From Tenrec ecaudatus (Eukaryota > Chordata > Mammalia > Afrosoricida > Tenrecidae): 64,000 nucleotides of DNA. Within the stretch, counting starts at the first letter, position 1; every line of letters starts with the position of its first letter. The notes below the pieces were generated by a model that was given only the letters and a program-made list of their open reading frames with translations, was not told the DNA's origin and did no database searches. The stretch lies in NCBI RefSeq assembly GCF_050624435.1, contig NC_134534.1, forward strand, positions 70,145,501 to 70,209,500, given 5' to 3'. Below, in pieces: positions 32,446 through 43,206 of this stretch. The translations under genes were made by a program, and so were the position numbers.

Positions 32446-33245
32446 TCCCTGATTTCTAACCTAGAGCACATTAGAAAGAATCATGGGGTCTTGGAAGCTT
32501 TTCTTATACATTGCATCAACTTTTCCAATGTGTTGCTTTAGACTCCCACTATTAAAAATATATTGCTCCTAATAAATTACTTTCTGGTGTCTGTACTAAA
32601 GGCTTTGGGTACACATAATGGGGAACTAGAAGTTCTGGATAAAAGCATCTTCAACTATTGTATTACTTTTTCTCTAACTAGGGCAAATAAAAAATACTTG
32701 CTTGATATGTACAAAATTACTCTCCTGGAATGAATTTGGATAGTTGTACCTAGAAAGCTTGGGTGGTAGTGAGGTATATGAATAATCTGATTTGTGAAAT
32801 ATCGATGTTCCTAGAATACTTTGATTCTATGTGTTTTGTTTTGCTTGTACCATATTTATATTTCATATTTCTGATGTACTCACTAGACCACACATTTTGA
32901 AAGAAGGATAATAATTTCTCTATTACTCACAGACCAGAGGTATATGAATAATCTGATTTGTGAAATATCGATGTTCCTAGAATACTTTGATTCTATGTGT
33001 TTTGTTTTGCTTGTACCATATTTATATTTCATATTTCTGATGTACTCACTAGACCACACATTTTGAAAGAAGGATAATAATTTCTCTATTACTCACAGAC
33101 CAGAGAAAATGCCATGGATATGGTCATTGCTCAAAATATACTTGTTTAAAAGAAGACAGAGAGACGGGTGCAGAAAGAGAGTGAGAACAAGGAAGGGAGC
33201 GAGGGAGTGAAGGAGTGAAGGATAGAAGGGAATAAAAAAGGGAGA
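32446..33245. other. Unassigned stretch with recent duplication
   Basis: Contains the perfect 166-bp tandem duplication (32771-33102) and a purine-rich tract (33155-33245, repeats of GAAGGA/GAGTGA type). No gene seen. Confidence 0.55.
32771..33102. repeat. Perfect 166-bp tandem duplication
   Basis: Unit 32771-32936 is repeated at 32937-33102 with no mismatch that I can find. GAG sits at the junction and again at 33103-33105 (3-bp microhomology). The unit is plain AT-rich sequence, not a known transposon. Confidence 0.95.
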
Positions 33246-33410
33246 GCCCAAGGCATTGGACTGCTAACAGCAAGGCCGCCATTTCGAAACCACCAGCTGC
33301 TCGACAGGAGCTAGATGAGGCTTTCTGCTCCGTACAGTCTCTGAAACCGACAGGGCGGTTCCACCTTGTGCTACAGGTTCACGATGACTCAATGGCAGTG
33401 AGTTTAGTTC
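33246..33410 (+). repeat. AfroSINE-type SINE
   Basis: 'gactgctaacagcaaggccg', the B box 'atttcgaaaccaccagctgc', 'gatgaggctttctgctccgt', 'acagtctctgaaaccgacag' and 'gttcacgatgactcaatggc' run in forward order. Confidence 0.85.
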
Positions 33411-34269
33411 TGGAATGGTATCTTTACACCAACCAAGCCAAGATAGCCCCGGTACCTGACTGACTCCCAATAGCCATGCTTTTGCTTTAAGTTCATTGTC
33501 TTAGCGCCATTTGCCTCCTAGACAAGGTTGACGTTGTTGCATGCCCTTCTCTCAGGCTAATGCTTCTTGACCAACACGCACCAAAGGTTTCCTTAAATAA
33601 TGGAATCCTATTTAGCATTGCCATTTTGTGGATTTTGTGGAGAAAACTATAATAGGGGCAATGCCCCCCAGAGGAGAGCTGTACTCAATTAGAATTTTAA
33701 ATTAAATGGAAATATGTTCATATGCCATACAAAATTTTTTAAGAACTAAAGGTGAGAGTCATGTGATGTGAAAAGGTCTGTTTTCTATGGTTGTAGAAGT
33801 ATTATTTAAAAGAAAAAATACCTCATTTTTTTCTATAAAGTGGACAAAACCAGAAACAAGGAAGCTACGGGATCCAGATTTTGGAAACAAAGAAGAATTT
33901 CTTTTTAAAATAGGTTTTAAATATTTTTGACAACTTAAGCCGTTCATATTTATGATAGAAATATTATACAATTTTAGAAAGTGCTGTTGTGACACTGCAC
34001 AGGAATAGCCAATGGCGGCAATGTAGTTTCTACCCATGAAGACCATATTGTTCAAGTATGATTATGATTGTACTCGTACTGTGCCTGAGCTAGCAAAAAG
34101 CTAAATCACAGTTATAGCAAAAATACAGTCTTGTAACTCAATTTTTCATGTAATATACTGTGAAAAATCTTTCTATGCCAGAATACTTGTGTTTTTAGTT
34201 CATATGTAAGTTATCCTGTGCTAATCAAATATTCTATTGCAAATATTACTCTAATTCAGCATTCCATTA
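33411..34269. other. Unassigned stretch
   Basis: No gene or repeat recognised. The 98-codon minus frame at 33759-34055 is Asn/Phe/Ser-rich and looks random. Confidence 0.5.
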
Positions 34270-34464
34270 TTAATAGTAGTATAACATTTAGATTAACCAC
34301 ATTCTATTAGTCATTAAATTGTTTCCATTTTAACATTTCCCCATTTTATTATAAAGCACTTTACATCTGGTTTTTTCAAGTACATGTTGCTATGGTGTTT
34401 GAAGCAATACCATCAATCTTTCATATGCCCATGATAGAGAAGTTTCAGCAATTTCCAGATTAAG

Positions 34465-34545
34465 ACAGTCTAGGAAGAAAGGCCTGGTGATTGTGCTGAA
34501 AATAAACCAAGCAAAACCTGAGAGTCACAGCAGACACACTTGGTG
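34465..34545 (+). repeat. SINE fragment (AfroSINE body)
   Basis: 'agacagtctaggaagaaagg' and 'cctggtgattgtgctgaaaa' match a common internal segment of afrotherian SINEs. Ends are not definable. Confidence 0.45.
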
Positions 34546-34620
34546 CAGACCCCTGAGTCCAGCGAGGGATTGCCAGAGGAGAGTCCTTTCGTGGCTGTGA
34601 AGACCACAAAGATCAGGGCG

Positions 34621-34683
34621 TTTAAGGTGGCTGGTTGTTTTTTTAAGGTGGCTGGTTGTTTTTTAAGGTGGCTGGTTGTTTTT
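34621..34683. repeat. Triplicated 21-bp unit
   Basis: Three copies of TTTAAGGTGGCTGGTTGTTT, differing only in the length of the T run. Confidence 0.92.
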
Positions 34684-34984
34684 ATTGTTTCTGTTTTCAG
34701 AAGGCCACCAAGAGTTGGAGCTGACTTAACAGTAGTTACAGCAACATTATAAAACAAATGACAATGACTACATAAAATATTGTAGATATTATTTCTCTGG
34801 AGAAATTTTCTTAAACATGGCAATGTTGGGTCAAAGGTATACATATTTCTAACAATTCAAACCAATCCAGTTGAGTAAAAAGTCAAGGACGATAGCAAAG
34901 CCGTTATTATTGAAGATGTCCTCATAATGACTGTCTCGTGTTGCAATGAAGAAGCCAGTGTAGAGTTGAGGATGGAGTACCAAA

Positions 34985-35197
34985 AACCTCACTACCATTG
35001 AGTTGATTCTGATGTATAGTGACCCTATAGGGCAGGTCAGGTAGGACAGGATAGAATTGCTCCTGTGGGTATCTAAAATTGTGACTCTTTACAGGAATAG
35101 CAAGCCTCATCCTTCTCTGTGGTACAGGTAGTGGATTTGAACTACTGACAGTGTCATTAGCAGACCAATGAGTCACCCACTACACCACCAGGGCTCT
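34985..35197 (-). repeat. AfroSINE-type SINE, inverted, near full-length
   Basis: 'ctaccattgagttgattctg', 'tagtgaccctatagggcagg', 'tagaattgctcctgtgggta', 'gtgactctttacaggaatag', the B-box complement 'ggatttgaactactgacag' and the head 'ctacaccaccagggctct' are all present. Confidence 0.9.
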
Positions 35198-35199
35198 CA

Positions 35200-35916
35200 T
35201 TCCAATTTGGAGAGTCTGAGAGCTGATGAATGCCAAGGGACAAAGCCATGCAGCATCAGGATTGGAGGAAGGTTTGCTAATAACCTGCAATACACAGATG
35301 GCACAACCTTGCTTGCTGAAAGTGAGGAGGATTTGAAGCACTTACTGATGAAGATAAAGCATTGCAGCCTTCGGTATGGATTACAATTCAATGTCATTGT
35401 GTTGTAATTACAATGTAATTGTAAGAGGAAATAAAAGATCCTCACAACTGGAATAATAGGTAACATCATGATGGAGAAAATTTTGAAAGATTTCATCTGG
35501 CTTGAATCTATAATCAACTCTCATGGAAACAGCAGCCAAGATATCAAACAATTCAATGCACTGGGTAAATCTTCTGCACAACACCCTTGAGGGTTTTGAA
35601 AATTAAGGATGTTACTTTAAGGACTAAGGTGTGTCTGGCCCAAGCCATGGTATTTTTAATTGCTCCATACACATGTGAAAGTTGGACATTGAATAAGAAT
35701 GACTCAACAAAAATGGACAGATTTGAACTATGGCCTTGGTGAAGAATACTGAAACTACTATAGACTGCCCAAAGCACAAACAGATCTGTCTTAGAAGAAG
35801 TACAGCCAGAATGCTCCTTGGAGGCAAAGGTAGTAGGACTTCTCATGTACTTTGGCCATGTAATCAGGAGAGATTAGTCCCTGGAGAAAGATAGCCTGTT
35901 TGGTAGAGAGACAATG
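35200..35916 (+). mobile_element. RTE/BovB LINE, left part (split by L1 tail)
   Basis: Begins near 'ccatgcagcatcaggattgg', with the RT catalytic block read as 'NNLQYTDGTTLLAESEED' (YADD-type motif as YTDG, mutated) near 35280-35330. Then 'catcatgatggagaaaattt', 'ggttttgaaaattaaggatg', 'acatgtgaaagttggacatt', 'agccagaatgctccttggag' and 'tagtccctggagaaagatag'. It is broken at 35917 by an L1 tail and resumes at 36155. Confidence 0.88.
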
Positions 35917-36154
35917 GGACAGTGTAAGATTATGACAAAATAATAATCATTCAGAAATGATCAAGGGTTCATGAGGGAGGGAGGAGTGGGGAGGGAAGGG
36001 GGAAATGAGGAGCTGATACCAAGGGCTCAAGTAGAAAGCAACTGTTTTGAGAATGATGATGGCAACAAATGTACAAATGTGCTTGACACAATGGATGGAT
36101 GTATGGGTTGTGATAAGAGTTGTACAAGCCCCCAATAAAAGGATTTTTTAAAAT
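35917..36154 (+). mobile_element. 5'-truncated L1 tail in BovB, 13-bp TSD
   Basis: The last ~240 bp of the L1 3' UTR: 'ggacagtgtaagattatgac', 'aagggttcatgagggaggga', a G-rich tract and 'gcccccaataaaagg' with a short T/A-rich tail. It is flanked by TAGAGAGACAATG at 35904-35916 and 36155-36167. Confidence 0.93.
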
Positions 36155-36325
36155 TAGAGAGACAATGAAAAAGAGGAAGGTCTTCAATGGGATGAATTGA
36201 TACAGTGGCTGCAACAATGGACTCAAACATCACAATTGTGAGGATGGCGCAGGACCAGGCGGTATTTTGTCCCATAGAGTCACAATGAGTCAGAACCGAC
36301 TTGCTGACACCTGACAGCAACAACA
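36155..36325 (+). mobile_element. RTE/BovB LINE, right part with 3' terminus
   Basis: 'gaattgatacagtggctgca', 'acaatggactcaaacatcac', 'aattgtgaggatggcgcagg', 'ggtattttgtcccatagagt', 'cacaatgagtcagaaccgac' and the terminal 'acacctgacagcaacaacaa'. This is the best BovB 3' end in the window. Confidence 0.9.
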
Positions 36326-37162
36326 AGCATGAAGCCATGAGCCCGGGGGCACTAGTGTGTGAGCGCTGTCCTAACCCCAAGAAGCATGAAACATCTGCTT
36401 GCATGAAAGCTTCACAATCTCACAAACCCCACACAGCGCTTCGATTTTACCTTTCAGGGTCAATGAGATTCAAAATTAACTTGATGGGTTTGGTTTAGTG
36501 GAAGGACAAACTCAACATATTTTGTTCTCTCTTGGATTTACTTGAGATATACTATTGTGACCTGTTCATCTCTATATATTAATTTTTTTTAAAAATAGCC
36601 TTATGCTCACAGACATGCAATTGTTCTTAGATACTGTTACTCAAGAAAACAGTTAATGTCATTAGAGAGGCTATCATTGGCCTACTAGGGGAATATAGTT
36701 TCCTCCCAGCTTTAACTACAAGTGATTTTCTTCTCTGTTACGAAGAGTGGTTCAAATCCCCATCCCACCATCTCAGCATGAGATCATAGTAGTCTCCGTG
36801 AGAGTCTGGGCCTTTACAAACCTCCACACAACATCTTTTTCTCTAGATAACAGAAAGACTAAGTATTAAAACTATGAACTTGCAGTGGTTGGAGCTAGAA
36901 CACAGTGGCACTGCATGGACATTGAATACCCTGATACACATACCAGAGTAGACCAGTGAGGGACAAGACGAGCAGGGGACACAAAGTAGAAGTTCAGCAG
37001 GACCTGTACAGTGAGAGAAAGAGAGAGAAAAGAGAATAGACTAGAGGGGGAAAAAAAACTAATAATTACAATTGTCTAGTATTAGCCAACTTCAAGATAA
37101 GATTAATTGAAATTAAAATAAGAATTACTTTATACCATAGTGAGCTGTAATTACATAAGGCG
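36326..37162. other. Unassigned sequence
   Basis: No gene recognised. Includes a GA-rich patch (37011-37060). Confidence 0.5.
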
Positions 37163-37345
37163 GATCCCTGGTGGGAGAGTGGGTTATGCAATGGGTCTGG
37201 AAGGTAGAAACCCGAAGCCGCTCCTGGGGAGAAAGAGGAGGCTTGGACTCCTGTGAAAAGGCACAGCCTCGCACACCCACGACTGAAGTTCTGTGGGCAC
37301 ACTGTGAGTTGGAATGGATTTGTGGCAGTGAGTTTGGCTTTATGT
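37163..37345 (+). repeat. AfroSINE-type SINE
   Basis: Head 'atccctggtgggagagtggg', 'ccgctcctggggagaaagag', 'gaggcttggactcctgtgaa', 'tgtgggcacactgtgagttg' and 'gaatggatttgtggcagtga'. Confidence 0.85.
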
Positions 37346-37369
37346 TCTCTACGAGGTCTTTTGACGTCG

Positions 37370-37532
37370 CAGCATCAGTGGTGGATTGCTTACTACAAAG
37401 TATATGGTTCAAGGCCACCAGGCACTCTGTGGGAGAAAGATGAGGCTCTCTGTCCTGCAAAGATTGACGGTCTTGGGAAACCTAGAAAGGGTTGCTATGG
37501 GTCAGAATTGACTCGATAGCAGTGGGATATTA
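37370..37532 (+). repeat. AfroSINE-type SINE, tandem with previous
   Basis: 'tggttcaaggccaccaggca' (B box), 'gagaaagatgaggctctctg', 'cttgggaaacctagaaaggg' and 'atgggtcagaattgactcga' in forward order, immediately after another copy. Confidence 0.87.
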
Positions 37533-37554
37533 TGGAATATGGCTATCATTCTAT

Positions 37555-37697
37555 AATGCATGCATATTCTGAAGCTGTGTATCTTTACAGAAACAGAAAG
37601 CCTCATTTTTCTCTCTCAGAGGGGCTGGTATGTTTGAACTGCCAACCTTATTGTTAGCAGTGCAAGTGAAACTGACTATGCCATGTGGGCTCCCTAA
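37555..37697 (-). repeat. AfroSINE-type SINE fragment, inverted
   Basis: 'gtgtatctttacagaaacag', 'aaagcctcatttttctctct', 'gtttgaactgccaaccttat' and 'gactatgccatgtgggctcc' cover the head half only. Confidence 0.82.
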
Positions 37698-37814
37698 AAA
37701 TGAAGATAGCAAACCTGAAGCAAACAGCAGATTATGAGGCTGTCTCAGATGAGGGGGACAGTTTAAAATAATTAAAATAAGCTGAGGGTACAAGGAGATG
37801 TAATGGGGAAATTA

Positions 37815-38022
37815 ATTAACCCACTCTCATCCAGTCAATTCTGACTCTGGGACAGAGTGTTCTGCTCCTTAGGGTTTCCTAAGAATATAACTCTTCCTGA
37901 GACTATAACTCTTCCTGAGACCAGACAGCCTCATCATTCTTCTGCAGAGAAGATGGTGATTTTGAACCACTGAGCTGGTGGTTAGCAGGCCCGTGCCTAA
38001 GTGACAGTGATATCAGGGCTCA
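37815..38022 (-). repeat. AfroSINE-type SINE, inverted, with 18-bp duplication
   Basis: 'tcatccagtcaattctgact', 'gggacagagtgttctgctcc', 'cctcatcattcttctgcaga' and 'gctggtggttagcaggcccg' in inverted order. The segment TATAACTCTTCCTGAGAC is duplicated in tandem (37886-37903, 37904-37921). Confidence 0.85.
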
Positions 38023-38467
38023 GTAATGAAATTAGACCTATAAAACAGGGCCTTGAGAGATATGCCTTGAAAATGAAAGAACTGAGTCTAAATTTTCCAA
38101 AAACAATTCCTTTAAACACTATTCTAGTAAGACATTAAGATGAACAACACAACAATAAACAGCTCCATGGACAAGTAATTTCAGATAACAACATATACCT
38201 GCTGTTTTCATGATAAAAATATGCATCAGCACATTGCGAGCTCTGATGAATTACCCAACCAAAAAATATAGAAGCAAAGCAAAACCCATTTAACCAGGTA
38301 GGTATTCACCAGATTTAATGAAATAAAATTAATTTTCACCTAGCACCAGTATTCAATTCTTTACAGAATTCACTGACAAATGCAGCTTCAAGTAGAATAA
38401 AGGAGGCACATATCAAGTCAGTTCTTAGTTCATATACTTTAGTGGCAAAATAGAAAAAAAAACATAG

Positions 38468-38620
38468 GTTTTGGATTCAGAAACCCACCTGTTTATATGT
38501 ATGACCATGACCAATTTACCATCTCTCACATCCTCTAAAAAGGATGGCTATTCAGGAAACTCCTTTGAATTGTCACTAATTAATGAGCATGTAGCTTTAC
38601 AATACTGAACTTTAGATAAA
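38468..38620 (+). repeat. MIR-like fragment
   Basis: 'ttttggattcagaaacccac', 'tgtatgaccatgaccaattt' and 'tctcacatcctctaaaaagg' follow the MIR order (gattcaaatcccagc ... tgtgaccttgggcaagt ... cctcatctgtaaaatgg). The match is weak. Confidence 0.4.
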
Positions 38621-38819
38621 TAGAAACTCTGAGAGAGTTTGAAAGACAGTGATGGAATATGGAAGGTAGATATTGGAAACAAGAATCCTACATTTTTAGA
38701 ACTCTTACATTTGTAAGGATTGTTGAATCAAATAACCATGCACTCATGACTGGATGCTCCTTACATCTCAAAGATGTTAAATATTCTGGCAAGAAAGCAG
38801 TGGAATTCATGCTGTAGAA

Positions 38820-39010
38820 TCATGGTTCCCAAATATGAGAGGATATCAGAATCAACTGCATGGAGTTCTCAAAGGGAGTACTGAGCTCTACCAGCAGAGT
38901 GTCTGAATCAGTAGATTTGGAGTGGGGACTGAGAAAAAAGTGCATCATTTTCAACGTTCTCAAGAAAGAGTGATGGTGATACTAATGCTGATGCTTTGAG
39001 AACCATTACT
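38820..39010 (+). mobile_element. MER5A-like hAT-Charlie MITE
   Basis: 'catggttcccaaatatgaga', 'ggatatcagaatcaactgca', 'gtgtctgaatcagtagattt', 'ggagtggggactgagaaaaa' and 'ctaatgctgatgctttgaga' with 'accattactc' track MER5A through to its inverted end. Confidence 0.75.
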
Positions 39011-40329
39011 CTATGCAGCGCGGACTGGAGGCTGACCAGGGAGACTAGCTACAGACAGCCTGACATCCTCAGAGAAAATGAATTAATCAAAAAGACTAGA
39101 TACAAAAATAGAATCGTATTGCTAATTTTATAGGAAATGGAAAATGATAAGGGAAAAAGGTTTGCATGTGGAGTAAATTATAATAATGTAGTATTTTAGG
39201 CTTGGGTTTTTGTTTTACGTTGTTTTTCATCAAACTAGGGCAAATACATTGGCTGGGAAGATAACCAGGTTTAGTGGCCAGTGAGTTTTTAGTTGGTGAG
39301 ACACTGACAGGTTATTCCAATGAGGGTGAAAATGTCCTGTCAGTTGGGATAAAGAGAAAAACAGTTGTAAGCATTCCACATGCGTGAGAAGTGATGAGTA
39401 GGATTATTGTGATGAGGAATGGGGAGACAGCGTTACAAATGGCATGAGCCTACCCCCACCCGCCCCCAGAATGAAACTAGCTGTTGCTGCTACTTCGTGG
39501 CGCATTGGCATATGACAACTGGAAGAACAGCTTCTCCCGGAGAATGCTCACAGGGCAGTAGTATCTTCTTGGAAGAGCTCATTCAAATCAGGCAAGGGGC
39601 ATTGCATGGGAACTGTTTTCCAATAGCATTTACAGATAATCAGTTTGCAATTAAACTCCAGTTCCAGAGAGCACAGTAGAAATGTCTGAGAAACAAATAA
39701 TGAGTAGTTAAGAATACAAATACAGAAGAAAATATGCCTGTTATAGGTAACGGTGGAATTACACAGAATCGCTGAGAATAATGGGGATGAAAGACAAAGA
39801 ATTAAGTGATCTCAACTTTCTGAACAGAATTTTGTAATAAAGTTGTTATATCCTGGAAACAGATACTGGCTCCCCCTATTCTGAAGTCGGACCCCAAACA
39901 CTGGAGAGGACTCATCATTTCTTCCCCTTGTGGGAAGAAACAAAGCAGTTTTAGTAGGGGAAGCATGAGCCAACGAGAGTCGTCATCTAATTTGGAAACC
40001 AAACACACATGGTTTTGCTTTTACAGGTTGAAGCATCTTGATTTCTTCTTTATGATAATGCTCTGAGTGCAGCTTTATTCGGTGGAAAATGGTGATACAA
40101 TTGATTGGAAACAATACATTACAGATGCACATGTAGGGGTCAATGCAATGCTGCAATTGTGCACCATTGTCAATGCAAAGAACATATTGAACATATCACG
40201 AGATGTCACTGTCTCATTTTGTTGTGTATGCCGATAAGTCACTTATGACATATAGTTATCTGTGCTTCTCAATGCTAAGTACTCTGAGCTGTCTGAACTA
40301 GTGTTTTCTACTTTTATAACTAGGATCTA

Positions 40330-40990
40330 CTATTCACTGCACAGGCCACAGAGAATTCACCCAGGGTGCTCCTGCTTAAAGGTTTATTAGGGAAGTTAAT
40401 AGGTCACAATGCAAGGGGGAAATGCTCAGGCTACAGCTGTTCATCGGGACATACTAACAAAGTTCTTTCCGAGCTGAAGACAAATGTCCAAAGGGCATGC
40501 CACTCCTCGGAAAGTCTCAACTCGAAGGCATTCTTCTCCTGCTTCTTGGGTCAGCAAGTTCAAGCTCCTGGCCCCGCAGGTTCTCACTCCAGTGAGCCGC
40601 AACCAAGGCACTCAGCTCCACTTTCATGGGTCAGCAAGCCCAGCTCTCCAAATTAAATGCCCAGAGGCACCCCAATCCAAAAAGCCAGCCTCATATCCCA
40701 AAGAACTCAGCTTTACTTGATCCGTGGGCTGGGAAGTCCACCACTCTGTTTCATCCTCTGGCTCCTGGTTCTGCCACCACTCCTGTGATGATGCAACAGC
40801 TGTCCAGGAGGCACCTGCAGGCACCTCGGGTCCAGAAGATATTCTAGGACTCCCTGGTAAGGAGCATCCTCCTCCTGCTTCTCAGTGGGTGCATTTCAAA
40901 CCTCAAAGGCTGGCATTCCGGGCAATCCTAATCACATTTATTTACAGGTGAATCTCATCAGTCTCTCCCCCCACCTTCTTAACAAACCTA
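40330..40990 (-). mobile_element. LTR-like repeat (same family as 18720-19222)
   Basis: Shares ordered blocks with 18720-19222. Read on the minus strand, 'cacctgtaaataaatgtgat' gives an AATAAA near one end. Frames of 66-96 codons here overlap on both strands and are Ser/Pro-rich composition artefacts. No TSD found. Confidence 0.42.
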
Positions 40991-42690
40991 TACAGGGAAA
41001 GGTCATTTGGTGAGAGTTAAAGATTTTAGCTAGAAAAGCCACATAAAATAATGCTCTGCCCCTCTAACCTCCCAGTATAATTGGAAGATACAGGCTCATC
41101 TGGACCACTTCCCAAAAGATCTTTGAAAGTCAATTTTCCAATTTGAACTAAATTGAACAATTCATACACTCATTCGTTTAATTAATTCAATAGATATTCA
41201 TTCAATAAAGGCATTTGTTAGATAACTACTCATTGAACATTTACTGTATAAAATAGAAATACTAATTCTTTCCTAGTATGTCAACTTTTAGAATTACTTA
41301 TGAGGGAGAAATATATAAATTATAAAGCACTTTCTAAAAAGTACACAGAAAAATTAGTTTAAATGCTAACACATGGTGAAATTCAGTGTATTACTATTAA
41401 AAAGAAAAACCCCATACGATTTATGTTTAAGAATATAAAGAAAAACTATGTTCTTGGTCTGAAAAATGTTTAATTGAACTAAAATTGATGTATCGTTTGG
41501 AGAACTCTGTCAACATTTCAAAATAAGCAATTTGAAGAAAGTTGGCAACATGTTTTGAACAGTTGTTCTACTTTGAATAGCTTACTACAGGACTCAAAGC
41601 CTCCTTAATGTAATTACGAAATGCTATTTATTTTATTCTGTCAAAATTTTAATTTTTCTGTTTATCATATGTGCCTCCGTTAATTTTCTGGATGACTTTA
41701 CTTGTAGATAGTAATTGAGAGTACAGTATAAATATAACTAAATCAAGTTGAAGTTTCTATTAAAAGCAGATTTCCAACTTAACTATATGACTGCTTCAGG
41801 GTTTTAAATATATATATATGCCACTTTTCCTTCTTTTCTTGTTTTATGGTGCTTTATTTATGATCAAACTAAGTGGTCAGTGAAATAATTTCTCTAATAA
41901 TGTTATTTATCTGTAATCCATATGTAATCTATCTGTATATGGACTTACATGCTTTTTTTTTTTTTTTGCTTCTAGAGAAAGAGTGATGTTTCAGAGTAGG
42001 GTAAATGGTGGTAGAATGTAACTTGCATCCCTTACCTGTTTAGCTGTGTGTCCTTGAGAAAGGACAGCTAAAAATCCGAGTTTGTAAAACCTCTGTGCTG
42101 ACGCCCCATTCCACTGCTGTGGGGACTGAGCAGCTGTTACATGTATATAAGAGAGGAATCGAGTGCATTCCAGCACGCTTCCAGGTCCTCCTCCTTCCTC
42201 CCACTTCCTAAAGAGCAAGTCTTAATAGAGCAGTGGCTCCTGACAAACTTTCAGGAAAACATGAATTGCTATCATCCTAAATGTATTCCCAAACTAGATG
42301 TTATAGAGGTATTTAATATTAGGATATCAGACAATTTCCTCGAATTCATTAGGAAAGTTGATGTTTTTATTATGTATGCTAGCTCAGAAATCTTCATAAT
42401 GCCCGAGTTTTCAAGTTCTGTGCTTAGACTTTTATCCATCTTCACATTATACCTAGACATCTAGTTCCTCAGATACTTGGGTTTGTTATCTGGCTAGTGT
42501 TTCTTACTAAAGCCTACAAATATGTGTCTACTTCCTAAGAGACTTTGCCAGTTAACTTATAAAGCAGCTCAGATGTGGAAATATGGCATTTACTGGAGTG
42601 ACTAGTTTATTCACCCCCCTTTTCAATCTGAGAAAAATAAACACAAGTCTCATGTAGGAAAAATGAGATTGCTTGGGATCCGTGACAGCA
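40991..42690. other. Unassigned AT-rich stretch
   Basis: No gene recognised. A MIR-like patch lies at 42030-42120 and short TA and poly(T) runs at 41806 and 41952. The 107-codon frame at 42141-42464 has no recognisable family. Confidence 0.5.
42030..42120 (+). repeat. Possible MIR fragment
   Basis: 'cttacctgtttagctgtgtg' with 'tccttgagaaaggacagcta' resembles the MIR 'tagctgtgtgaccttgggcaa' core. Confidence 0.38.
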
Positions 42691-42694
42691 ATAC

Positions 42695-42890
42695 CTCTAA
42701 CTGCAATTGAGTCGATTCTGACTCATCACTATCCTATATGACAGAATGGAACTACCTCTGTGTGTTTGCAAGACCATAAATTCCGGGAATAGAAAGCCTC
42801 ATCTTTCTCCACAGAGCAGCTAGTGGCTTTGAACTGCTAACTTTGTCGTTTGCAGCCCAATGTGTAACCCAATACACCACCAGGGCTCCT
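42695..42890 (-). repeat. AfroSINE-type SINE, inverted, near full-length
   Basis: 'actgcaattgagtcgattct', 'gactcatcactatcctatat', 'gacagaatggaactacctct', 'gcctcatctttctccacaga', 'ggctttgaactgctaacttt' and the head 'caatacaccaccagggctcc'. First of four same-strand copies within 1.04 kb. Confidence 0.92.
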
Positions 42891-42924
42891 GATAGTAACA
42901 GTGATATAGAATAATGGAGATACC

Positions 42925-43105
42925 CTGCTAAACATGCAATAGAATCTATTCTGATTCGTGGGTTCCAGAGAATAATTATACCATAAGGCTTTCTGATCTG
43001 TAATCTTTGCAGAAAGAGATGGACAAGCTTTTCTTCCACTGTGCCACTGGGTGAATTAACACTGCCAACCCCTCGGTTAGTGTTAGAGCACAATGGTTTT
43101 AGTTA
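42925..43105 (-). repeat. AfroSINE-type SINE, inverted, diverged
   Basis: 'atgcaatagaatctattctg', 'attcgtgggttccagagaat', 'ctgatctgtaatctttgcag' and 'ctgccaacccctcggttagt' keep the family order. Confidence 0.75.
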
Positions 43106-43206
43106 CTCAGTAGGCATTCAGTGCTTCTGCTAGGAAATTGCTAAGCTCTTGCAGCCTGGCATTCAGGAACACCGGCATAACATTCCTGAGCCCATCCACT
43201 GTAGAA

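Larger units (their letters stand above)
34270..34855 (-). mobile_element. Ancient L1 (L1M-like) ORF2-end remnants
   Basis: 34270-34400 ('accacattctattagtcatt', 'aattgtttccattttaac', 'tataaagcactttacat') and 34775-34855 ('tctggagaaattttcttaaa', 'ttgggtcaaaggtatacata') resemble the inverted L1 ORF2-end motif of old mammalian L1s (accacattttgtttatcc ... tgggtcaaagggtatg). The middle is occupied by a SINE piece and a short tandem repeat. Confidence 0.45.
38023..40329. other. Unassigned stretch with old repeats
   Basis: No gene recognised. Contains a MIR-like patch (38468-38620) and a MER5A-like MITE (38820-39010). The 86-codon frame at 39419-39679 has no recognised domain. Confidence 0.5.

Noticed and set aside
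35280-35407. Possible live reverse transcriptase ('YTDGTTLLAES')
   Set aside because: The catalytic DD is mutated, the frame is short, and it belongs to a truncated BovB.
42816-42890. Possible tRNA gene from A/B-box-like sequence
   Set aside because: It is the tRNA-derived head of a SINE; no full cloverleaf can be drawn.
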